Position numbers and translations under genes: made by a program. This document shows positions 52,550 to 59,846 of a DNA stretch of 64,000 nucleotides, one piece after another. Position 1 is the stretch's first letter, and each line of letters starts with the position of its first letter. Location of the stretch: positions 1-64,000 of the forward strand of contig CAYTFC010000001.1 of assembly GCA_964436955.1 (NCBI GenBank), written 5' to 3'. The notes under the pieces are model-generated. The model was not told where the DNA came from. It saw only the letters and a list, made by a program, of their open reading frames with translations, and searched no databases. The stretch is from CAMFKD01 sp964436955 (lineage in GTDB: Bacteria > Chlamydiota > Chlamydiia > Chlamydiales > JAJFMA01).

Positions 52550-53101
52550 ATGAACACATTGAGCCTATGTCTAAGTGCCGGATTAGCCTTATCTGGCTTT
52601 AACGAATCAGATTTGAAGACCCTGTCAGCCGCGTGCGAGCCAAAAGCTGCATCTAATTATGTAGTCTCTGCAAGTCCATGGAAAAGCTATACCTACACAA
52701 TGCCTTCAGGGGAAAATATTCAATTCGCCATGCCTGGCCAACCTGAATGCCATACCGAAGAAGGGGTTTTGGCTATCGCAACAGTGGTAGAGGAACAAGG
52801 ATATGCCTTAATCGTCGCTGGAGTAACTATTCCCGAAGGTGTGCCCTCATTAAAAGATCAACTAGAAATTATTCAACAGATGGCTCGTATTGAAGAACTT
52901 AATGTCAGCGGGATATTAGGTGAAAGAAACGGCTTAGAGTTCCTAAGAACTGTAATCGAGTTAAAGCAACTGCAAGGATTTTTGACATCATATACGTTTA
53001 TGACAGAGCGCGGTCTTTACTCGCTTACCGGTTTTAGCTCGGATTCTACTGCCGGTAGCTATGCTATAGATCAACTGTTCGATTCCTTCTCATTTCTGTA
53101 G
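52550..53101 (+). CDS. Hypothetical protein, 183 residues
   Basis: Not recognised. Very good ribosome site (GGGAGG, 5 nt before ATG). The N-terminus MNTLSLCLSAGLALSGFNES is mildly hydrophobic but lacks a basic start, so export is doubtful. The central region (YTMPSGENIQFAMPGQPECH) and later FLTSYTFMTERGLYSLTGFS suggest a small beta-rich domain like those with PsbP/Mog1 folds. Speculative. Alone between two intergenic repeat arrays with the next gene. Confidence 0.75.
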   Translation: MNTLSLCLSAGLALSGFNESDLKTLSAACEPKAASNYVVSASPWKSYTYTMPSGENIQFAMPGQPECHTEEGVLAIATVVEEQGYALIVAGVTIPEGVPSLKDQLEIIQQMARIEELNVSGILGERNGLEFLRTVIELKQLQGFLTSYTFMTERGLYSLTGFSSDSTAGSYAIDQLFDSFSFL

Positions 53102-53204
53102 CAACTGATCTTTTCCCAACCTCCAACGAGGTTGGGAACAAAAAGCTAGCTTTGTCTTAGCATGAATAGTTAAATACGGTTCATGTGACAACAGGTGGCC
53201 TAAT

Positions 53205-54719
53205 ATGACTATTGAGATCGAAGAAGACCTCGGCGACGGAGATATCCATCTTCGCGATAAGTTTCAATTTGAGGTCAAATCCGAGTACTCGCCCATTGCT
53301 GGGCGCGCTGCAAATACGTATACAATCGAATATTTCTTTTTCATCCCTAATGCCCTACAGATAAACAAGCACACGTATACAAAAAAAGATTTTTACTATG
53401 ATCAAACCAGCTTGATTCGCCTCAAAACCCCTCATGTCCCCCTCTCCGAGTTAGCAGATCCTTTTGACCCCCACTCTCCGCTAGCTCGTATTGCGCAAAT
53501 GTACAAGGAGCCTTCACCTCCGAACGAGAAAAACGTTCTAACGGAGCTTAAACTCTATGCGAATATGGTACGCAGCGACATTCGGGACCGCTCTCAAGTA
53601 TTGTTAGACCGATTGAAACACCAAGACTCACACGAACGCGCTTTCGAAGGGCTCGCAATTTTATGCTCAGAAATAGAAGCGTTACGCACTAGTTATCACG
53701 CACTTCTACATCAATTTGCTTCTGGATGGCAGGAAACACGTTTGGCTGACTATGGGCAATATATCGATGAGTTTGTAAGTCTTACAGTCGAAACATACCT
53801 CACCCAACTTCTAAAAGAATTATATGCATCGCGAGACCCCGCTACACGAGATACCATTCAAATAGTAACCAATCGGGTTCTATGGGAAACCAAGCATCGT
53901 GAAACCACCAAGGAAAAATCACAGTTTTCGGAAGATCCTGAGAAGAATCGCGAATATCATGTCTATCGTTCGGGATTGCTCAAAAAGTTCGTTTGGCAGG
54001 CACTGTTTCTGAATATTACACGCAAGGAACCAGCGGCTCACTTCAAAGAAGTTGCTGCAGTCGTCGCAGCTGGAATTGCAATGCTAATGTATATGGGCTT
54101 TTTAACCTGGCAGATGCAGGGACTATTCGTTAATTCAACAGCATTTATTCTTTTGGCAGTCTTTCTCTACATCATTAAAGACCGCCTCAAAGAAGGAATC
54201 AAAAATGTCTCAGCCACTTTTGCCACACGCTGGTTTCCAGACTATCACACAGATATTGAAACCCCTAATGGCGAAACAAAGATTGGCTATTTGAACGAGT
54301 ACTTTTCTTTTTTAGCCGTAAAAGAGCTGCCCCAAGAAATCACACAAATTCGCAATACGGGCTTTCACACAGAACTGGAACGAGCTGAACGGCTAGAAAA
54401 TGTGCTCGTATACAAAAAAGAAGTTACTCTCTTCTCACAGTCAGAAGACACACATGCCCACAGTTCTGAAATCAATGACATTTTTCGCTATAATATTGCT
54501 CGCTTTTTGCTTAAGGCCAGCGATGCCTATAAAGAACATCTTGAAGTGGAACCGCACACTGGCGAGCTCAAATCCATTCGCGTCCCCAAGGTCTATCACA
54601 TCAATATCATCATGCGACGCACATTCCGGACAACTGAGGGAAAGAAGGGAAGCGACCTGCGAAAGTTTCGCATTGTTGCCGACAAGGAAGGCATCAAGCG
54701 CATCGAAAAAGTTCTGTAA
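53205..54719 (+). CDS. Hypothetical membrane protein, 504 residues
   Basis: Acidic N-terminus (MTIEIEEDLGDGDIHLRDKF) with a strand-rich region to about residue 90, then helices to about 280. Two adjacent membrane segments follow at about 282-325 (VAAVVAAGIAMLMYMGFLTW and FILLAVFLYII), then a charged C-terminal cytoplasmic part of about 180 residues with RRTFRTTEG near the end. The hairpin anchor placed mid-protein is unusual. I do not know its function. No recognised enzymatic motif. Confidence 0.8.
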   Translation: MTIEIEEDLGDGDIHLRDKFQFEVKSEYSPIAGRAANTYTIEYFFFIPNALQINKHTYTKKDFYYDQTSLIRLKTPHVPLSELADPFDPHSPLARIAQMYKEPSPPNEKNVLTELKLYANMVRSDIRDRSQVLLDRLKHQDSHERAFEGLAILCSEIEALRTSYHALLHQFASGWQETRLADYGQYIDEFVSLTVETYLTQLLKELYASRDPATRDTIQIVTNRVLWETKHRETTKEKSQFSEDPEKNREYHVYRSGLLKKFVWQALFLNITRKEPAAHFKEVAAVVAAGIAMLMYMGFLTWQMQGLFVNSTAFILLAVFLYIIKDRLKEGIKNVSATFATRWFPDYHTDIETPNGETKIGYLNEYFSFLAVKELPQEITQIRNTGFHTELERAERLENVLVYKKEVTLFSQSEDTHAHSSEINDIFRYNIARFLLKASDAYKEHLEVEPHTGELKSIRVPKVYHINIIMRRTFRTTEGKKGSDLRKFRIVADKEGIKRIEKVL

Positions 54720-54731
54720 ACTTGGTATAGA

Positions 54732-54880
54732 TAAAGGACATAAGGGGACCAAAGGGACTTCGAAAAAAGGGACATAAAGGACAAAAGAACCGTGCATTTT
54801 TTGTTCCTTAGGTCTCTTATCCAAAGTCTCTTAGGTCCTTTTCGTCCCTTTGGTCCCTTGTCCCTTATGTCCCTTTTCTA
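54732..54880. repeat. Second large inverted array of AAGGGAC-type units
   Basis: Purine arm 54732-54791 (AAAGGACATAAGGGGACC, AAAGGGACTTCG, AAAAAAGGGACATAAAGGAC) and pyrimidine arm 54802-54878 (GTTCCTTAGGTCTCTTATCC through GTCCCTTATGTCCC) are complementary with imperfections around a short A/T-rich centre. It is the same unit type as the array at 52.0-52.2 kb. The two arrays bracket tRNA-Ser(GGA) and two hypothetical genes. Confidence 0.75.
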
Positions 54881-54984
54881 GTTTCGAGCAATCCAACTTG
54901 CTCCCCCATGTTTCAAGATGCTTTTGTAAAAAACTCGTAATTAGGCCATAATAATGGCAAATAAATAGCAGGGATCGGTCTAAA

Positions 54985-55845
54985 ATGATTTCATCATGGC
55001 TTCGGCCGCTAGTTTTTTTAATCGTTTGTACTACGACCTCTTTATTTAGCGCAGATAAACCTCTCGTATTAGTCAGCGTCGCACCCTACAAATACCTCGT
55101 CGAACGCATCGCTGGCGATACAGTCTCTGTCGGATTGCTTGTACCCCCTGCCGCGAATGTGCATACCTATGAGCCGTCAATGAAGCAAGTTCTGGCTTCA
55201 GGCAAAGCAGACATGTGGTTCCGGATTGGCGAATCATTTGAACCGCGTGTGATCAAAGCCATCACTGCCTATAACCACACATTAGCACTGGTTGACTTAA
55301 GACAAGGCCTCAACCTAATTGAGGGTGAAGGCTGTGGATGTCATGAAGGCTGCTGCCATCCAGAAGGCAAGGATCTGCATTTTTGGCTGAGCGCACGTCT
55401 CATGCAAGCTCAGGCAAAAACGGTTGCAGAGGCCCTCATCAAGCGTTATCCTCAAAATGCCACGCAATACCAAAAAGCCTTAAACGAACATTTGGCAGAA
55501 CTCAATTCATTGGATCATGAGCTAGAGGGTATTTTACAGCCCGTTCATGGCAAAACGGTATTGGTCACACATCCAGCTTACGCGTATCTTTGCCGCGATT
55601 ACGATCTTTTTCAGCTATCTGTGGAGACGGAAGGCAAAGACCCTTCCTCCAAAAAGCTGACAGCCATCCTAAACAAAGCTGAAGCGCTAAAGGTAAAAAC
55701 CATTTTTACCCAAACGCAATACTCCGACAAAGCAGCTAAAATTATTGCGCAGCGCTTAGCAGCTTCCCTAGTACTGCTTGATCCCTATGCCGAAAACTAC
55801 ATGATGAACCTCGTGATGATTTCCAAAAACTTTGCACGGCCCTAA
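54985..55845 (+). CDS. Metal ABC transporter substrate-binding protein (ZnuA/TroA family)
   Basis: 286 residues with a signal peptide (MISSWLRPLVFLIVCTTTSLFSA). Metal site candidates: His60 in NVHTYEPSM, His132 in DLHFWLSARL, a third His in VLVTHPAYAYL, and the late LDPYAENY. Between the first two lies a Cys/His-rich loop EGCGCHEGCCHPEG (about 115-128), in place of the purely His-rich loop of zinc-specific ZnuA. Probably binds Zn(II) or Mn(II) and could also hold soft metals (inference). It shares one base with the ATPase start (55845), forming a three-gene operon. Confidence 0.93.
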   Translation: MISSWLRPLVFLIVCTTTSLFSADKPLVLVSVAPYKYLVERIAGDTVSVGLLVPPAANVHTYEPSMKQVLASGKADMWFRIGESFEPRVIKAITAYNHTLALVDLRQGLNLIEGEGCGCHEGCCHPEGKDLHFWLSARLMQAQAKTVAEALIKRYPQNATQYQKALNEHLAELNSLDHELEGILQPVHGKTVLVTHPAYAYLCRDYDLFQLSVETEGKDPSSKKLTAILNKAEALKVKTIFTQTQYSDKAAKIIAQRLAASLVLLDPYAENYMMNLVMISKNFARP

Positions 55846-56588
55846 TGACCAACGAAAATGTAATTGTCGCCAAGGACCTCTGCTTCGCTTACGGTAGCGT
55901 TCCTGTACTCACCAATGTTTCTTTTGAAATACAGGCAGGCGAGTTTCTCGGCATCATCGGACCAAACGGCGGCGGCAAAACCACGCTACTCAAACTCTTG
56001 ATGGGATTTCTAAAACCCGATTCTGGAAAGCTGGAAATTCTAGGCGAGTCCACCTCAGAAGCCCGCCAGAACGTCGGCTATGTACCCCAACGCCTTCCCT
56101 TCGATCGCTTATTCCCCATTTCCGTAATGGAAGTTGTGTTGGCAGGACGACTCGCTCACCTTCCTTGGTATGGAGCCTTTAGTGCACGCGACAAAGAACT
56201 AGCGCGGGAAGCACTAGAATCTGTCGAACTCTCCAATTTTGCTGATCGCGCATTTGGCTCATTATCGGGTGGACAAGCACAACGCGTGCTTATCGCAAGA
56301 GCCCTCGTATCGCAACCAAGACTATTGCTGCTCGATGAACCCACCAGCAGTGTCGATGTCGAAGCGCAAGCAGAAATTTATGGTTTGCTAGCCAAGCTGC
56401 GCGGAACGATGACACTTGCCATGGTAACGCACGATTTGCAAACAGTCATTGAACGCGTCGACCGCGTCTTGTGTGTGCAAGGCGTTGCGATACCGCTTAA
56501 GCCCGAGGAAGTGTGCCAGCACTTTACTGTCGGCCTGTACCACACACCTCTTATTATGCCTACGCGCCAAAACAGGAAGAACCCCTAG
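55845..56588 (+). CDS. Metal ABC transporter ATP-binding protein (ZnuC/TroB family)
   Basis: 247 residues. Walker A GPNGGGKTT, signature LSGGQAQRVLIA, Walker B LLLLDEPTSSVD, H-loop TLAMVTHDLQTVIE. The Q-loop is in VGYVPQRLPFD, as in zinc/manganese importers. The C-terminal extension is short. It overlaps its neighbours by 1 bp upstream and abuts the permease with no gap. Confidence 0.95.
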   Translation: MTNENVIVAKDLCFAYGSVPVLTNVSFEIQAGEFLGIIGPNGGGKTTLLKLLMGFLKPDSGKLEILGESTSEARQNVGYVPQRLPFDRLFPISVMEVVLAGRLAHLPWYGAFSARDKELAREALESVELSNFADRAFGSLSGGQAQRVLIARALVSQPRLLLLDEPTSSVDVEAQAEIYGLLAKLRGTMTLAMVTHDLQTVIERVDRVLCVQGVAIPLKPEEVCQHFTVGLYHTPLIMPTRQNRKNP

Positions 56589-57431
56589 ATGTTTGGCTTT
56601 TTCGAAGCAATCGCCACTAATCCCCTGCTCCTGGCTGCCATCTTAGCTGGATTGGGAGCCTCAGTTGTTAGCGGAATCATTGGATCCTATGTTGTTGTCA
56701 AAAGAATCGTATTCATCAGTGGCAGCATCTCTCACTCAGTGCTAGCGGGAATGGGCCTCTGCCTATGGCTGCAGCGTACGCAAGGCATGGAATGGGCCAC
56801 GCCGCTTAGTGGAGCATTGATTACCGCCATTATTTCAGCGCTCTTGATCGGTTGGATACATCTTCATTATCGCGAAAGAGAAGATTCCGTTATCGCAGCC
56901 TTGTGGTCAGTTGGAATGGCCATTGGTGTCGTCTTTATCTCGCAAACACCCGGTTACAATGTCGAGCTCAATAACTTTTTGATTGGGAATATCCTCTGGG
57001 TAGCCCCTAGCGACCTACAGCTTTTATTTGGGCTGGATGCCATCATTCTCTTGATCGTCCTGTGCCTGCATAAGCGATTTTTAGCCATCTGCTTTGACGA
57101 AGAACAAGCGCTCTTACAAGGCCAACCCGTTAAGGCACTCTACCTGCTTTTGCTGGTACTTGTGGCGATAACCACCGTTGTGCTCATTCAAGTCGTCGGG
57201 ATCATATTGGTCATCACCATGCTCACCATCCCAGCCGCAATTGCCAACCTTTTTACTGGCCGCCTCTCCACCATGATGGCATTAGGCGTTGGATTAAGCG
57301 CCTTATTTTCCTTCTCAGGAACCATGGCCGCCTACCATCTAGATTGGCCCGCTGGGGCCACCATCGGCTTAGTTGCCGGGCTCGCCTATGGACTAACTCT
57401 GATGGCTCGTCGAAACTATTTAAGAAGATAA
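56589..57431 (+). CDS. Metal ABC transporter permease (ZnuB/TroC family)
   Basis: 280 residues with seven to eight membrane segments. Family landmarks: ASVVSGIIGSYVVVKRIVFI and SGSISHSVLAGMG near the N-terminus, and GIILVITMLTIPAAIANLF in the second half. Forms the membrane channel with the preceding ATPase and binding protein. The transcript ends at the hairpin at 57437. Confidence 0.95.
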   Translation: MFGFFEAIATNPLLLAAILAGLGASVVSGIIGSYVVVKRIVFISGSISHSVLAGMGLCLWLQRTQGMEWATPLSGALITAIISALLIGWIHLHYREREDSVIAALWSVGMAIGVVFISQTPGYNVELNNFLIGNILWVAPSDLQLLFGLDAIILLIVLCLHKRFLAICFDEEQALLQGQPVKALYLLLLVLVAITTVVLIQVVGIILVITMLTIPAAIANLFTGRLSTMMALGVGLSALFSFSGTMAAYHLDWPAGATIGLVAGLAYGLTLMARRNYLRR

Positions 57432-57436
57432 AAAAA

Positions 57437-57462
57437 AGGACTTTGGCTTTCACCAAAGTCCT
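57437..57462. terminator. Bidirectional terminator between permease and tRNA-Ser
   Basis: AGGACTTTGG at 57437-57446 and CCAAAGTCCT at 57453-57462 make a 10-bp stem with a 6-nt loop. On the minus strand it is followed by TTTTTTT, a classical terminator for the tRNA gene at 57467-57553. On the plus strand GTTTC follows, so it may also end the metal-transport operon. Confidence 0.85.
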
Positions 57463-57466
57463 GTTT

Positions 57467-57553
57467 CGGAAAGAGAGGGATTCGAACCCTCGATACCCTT
57501 GCGGGTATGCGTCCTTAGCAGGGACGTGCTTTCGGCCACTCAGCCATCTTTCC
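57467..57553 (-). tRNA. tRNA-Ser (anticodon GCU)
   Basis: Minus strand. Acceptor stem GGAAAGA/TCTTTCC plus discriminator G, D-arm GGCTGAGTGGCCGAAAGC, anticodon loop CTGCTAA giving GCU, long variable arm ATACCCGCAAGGGTAT, T-arm GAGGGTTCGAATCCCTC. 87 nt, CCA not encoded. A U-rich terminator follows 5 bp downstream. Confidence 0.97.
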
Positions 57554-57822
57554 AAAGAAATTGCCATAATACTAGCAGGAAAGCTCACGAATTGCAAGGA
57601 AACAGCATATCATTTCGCAAACATGTTTGCAGCAACTTGCATCGGTCTTTTGGCCAGTTTGGTGACATTTAGTGCGTTTCGCCAACCGAAGTGCCCATCT
57701 ACATCGGTATCGAGTAACGCATAGACTGCTAGCCGCGGATGCAGCAAGGTAATTCTTAAATCACTCTTTATATCGCCTTAACTCCTTTATTGTAAGGTTT
57801 TAAGATTGTGAGAGGTGGTTTT

Positions 57823-58476
57823 ATGTATAACTTAAGTTCTATGTATAATTTTGTTGTAGGCTCACGTGTTGTAGAAGCTGAGAAAATAGCTAATCGGTAT
57901 CTCGATTCCCGTTATCAAAGCATGATATCGAGAGCCAAACATAGCGTACATCACAGCGCAGGCCTGGTTTTGGCTGTTATGCGATTGGCTGTAGAAGTTT
58001 TTACAGAAGGAACGTACCAAGCAGCTAACATACTCCTTCAGCCCTTGCTTCCTACGGCAATGGTACTCGCAGGGATATCTGTTTTAGGAATGCCCCATTT
58101 TGCAATCGCAATATTAAAAAAATTCACGGCTTTATATCCTTTGACAGTGGAAATATTAAAAACTTTGCCAGTATCAACATTTTCAATGGTCCCCAGCGGG
58201 ATTGGCGTGATTGTAGCAGCCACTGTGATGACTCGTCTTATGGATGAGAATTTTACTTCACTCGGAAAGAAAGATTTTAACCGCCATCTGGGATGGCTCC
58301 TAGACCCCAAAACTGCTGCTTTGGCTGACATACACGCCTACAAAAAGCAACGGGTTTTTGATATTCTGAAACATTTCGGCATAGGGACAACGGTCATCGT
58401 AGGAATTGCCTTAATGGGAGTGGCGGAAACAGTACAACTTCACAAATTGAGAAGGTTTTTTCTATCCCAAAGCTAG
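57823..58476 (+). CDS. Hypothetical membrane protein, about 217 residues
   Basis: ATG at 57823 with GAGAGGTGG upstream. A GTG 15 bp earlier is in frame. Two or three hydrophobic stretches: PTAMVLAGISVLGMPHFAIA (about 80-100), PSGIGVIVAATVMTRL (about 140-157) and GIGTTVIVGIALMGVAETV (about 185-205). No signal peptide. Bilobed hydrophobic proteins of this sort are common chlamydial inclusion-membrane candidates, but the pattern here is not a clear Inc hairpin. Unknown function. Confidence 0.75.
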   Translation: MYNLSSMYNFVVGSRVVEAEKIANRYLDSRYQSMISRAKHSVHHSAGLVLAVMRLAVEVFTEGTYQAANILLQPLLPTAMVLAGISVLGMPHFAIAILKKFTALYPLTVEILKTLPVSTFSMVPSGIGVIVAATVMTRLMDENFTSLGKKDFNRHLGWLLDPKTAALADIHAYKKQRVFDILKHFGIGTTVIVGIALMGVAETVQLHKLRRFFLSQS

Positions 58477-58504
58477 AAAATAAGGGAAAAAATTGGGGCT
58501 GCCA

Positions 58505-58556
58505 TTTCGCCGAAGCGGCATTAACTTTGTGTAAACTCATATCGCGGAAGCGATAT
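58505..58556. repeat. Two small palindromes between convergent genes
   Basis: TTTCGCCGAAGCGGC at about 58505 is a degenerate member of the TTCGGCGAA palindrome family. ATATCGC-GGAA-GCGATAT at 58539-58556 is a perfect 7-bp hairpin with a GNRA tetraloop. They sit between a plus-strand and a minus-strand gene end and may terminate both transcripts. Confidence 0.5.
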
Positions 58557-58610
58557 AGGACAAAACCATAACAATTCAGACCTATTTTCAAAGGTGCGCA
58601 AAGTACAATT

Positions 58611-59846
58611 TTAAATCAGCAAGTCGAAATTCTCGTAGACGCATAATGGCAAGAGGGTTGGTGACCGAATCCCTTTCTCACCTAAACTAGCAATAAGATC
58701 TTGTGTCTTTTTGGCTTTTTCAATGTCCCCAGTTACGCTATAGATACGTTCCAATAGTTCTAGAGCATCGACATACATCTCTTCCTTTAAAGCATCCTGA
58801 AGATATCTCTTAGCCTCTTCAAATGAAATTGACGGCTCGTCTGGCGCAAAAGCACACCGAGCAAGCGCTATGGATAGATTTCCAGGAATCGGTTTATCGA
58901 CAAAACGGATCTTTGCTTCCCAATAGCCCCCAAGCATTTCGTCCCATCGGCCCACTTGCTCACAAGCATAGCCTAGAAAAGCATGGAATTGCCAATCGTC
59001 TAAACAGAGATCTAGCCTCTCGACTCGTAATGCGGAGATTATTTCAACGGCATATTCCGCAGACTTTTCGCTGTCTAATAGAAGGCGGTGCACTAATCGC
59101 AACGAATCCTCAAACGATATGACATTTACAACGCCTCTAGGATCGACCTGATGAAAGAAGGTCCAGTCGCTCTTTTGTATCCAGACCATAACTTGGTCTC
59201 TACTTGCGCGTACAATGTTCACTACAAGACTTGAGGATGGCCTATCAAACTCTAAGGGGTGACTAGTATAGGGAACCCAGTAGGGGGGAGCAAGTGGCCA
59301 TTGAAGCTCTTTTTCTTTAATTAATTGATTGTACTCATCTACCTTATCTTTTCTTCCCTCAATGCCTTTATACAACGACCGTAGACCGTATAAAACGTTT
59401 AAGCATGGACTTTCCTGTAATACTTCATTAAATAAAGTTTCAGCTTGTTGGAATGAAACACAGGGAACACCATACTCGCCTCCGCAATTAGCAAGGGTCA
59501 TTTTTAGAAAGGGGGGAACTGGCTTTGTGCGGCGCACAGCACGCCTAATAGCAAAGTACTGTTCCGAGCTTCTATAAGCCGTAACACAGACTTCTCCCAA
59601 CAGCACTTCGAAGCCCCATGCTTGTTTCCAAGTTTCAGGTGATGCCTCTTTGACGGCATACAACAACCTTCTAGTAAACTCTCGCCCATCCTCATCGAAG
59701 TCAAAATGATTTTGAAAAAGTAAATTGGATAAACGTAATGCATCTTTGAATGACAGAACGTTGCACACATGCCTTGGATTTATCTTAAACAAATCCAACC
59801 ATCTACCTTCTCGTATTATAGAATCAAGCCGATCAAATGATTTCAT
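58611..59846 (-). CDS. Internally duplicated helical protein, partner of the downstream-tip toxin candidate
   Basis: About 411 residues from the ATG at 59844-59846, overlapping the preceding gene by 14 bp. A longer start at 59957 would overlap it by 125 bp. Two copies of one helical unit: WLDLFKINPRHVCNVLSFKD then ALRLSNLL (first), and WTFFHQVDPRGVVNVISFED then SLRLVHRLL (second), each followed by TPR/Sel1-like helices (ISFEEAKRYLQDALKEE, FQQAETLFNEVLQES). No signal peptide, so cytosolic. The overlap with a toxin-like gene suggests co-translation and an immunity or adaptor role (inference). Not otherwise recognised. Confidence 0.75.
   Translation of the reverse strand: MKSFDRLDSIIREGRWLDLFKINPRHVCNVLSFKDALRLSNLLFQNHFDFDEDGREFTRRLLYAVKEASPETWKQAWGFEVLLGEVCVTAYRSSEQYFAIRRAVRRTKPVPPFLKMTLANCGGEYGVPCVSFQQAETLFNEVLQESPCLNVLYGLRSLYKGIEGRKDKVDEYNQLIKEKELQWPLAPPYWVPYTSHPLEFDRPSSSLVVNIVRASRDQVMVWIQKSDWTFFHQVDPRGVVNVISFEDSLRLVHRLLLDSEKSAEYAVEIISALRVERLDLCLDDWQFHAFLGYACEQVGRWDEMLGGYWEAKIRFVDKPIPGNLSIALARCAFAPDEPSISFEEAKRYLQDALKEEMYVDALELLERIYSVTGDIEKAKKTQDLIASLGEKGIRSPTLLPLCVYENFDLLI

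Noticed and set aside
52013..54880. Arrays of short repeats considered as CRISPR
   Set aside because: Units are 7-10 bp, irregular and without unique spacers, and no cas genes are present.
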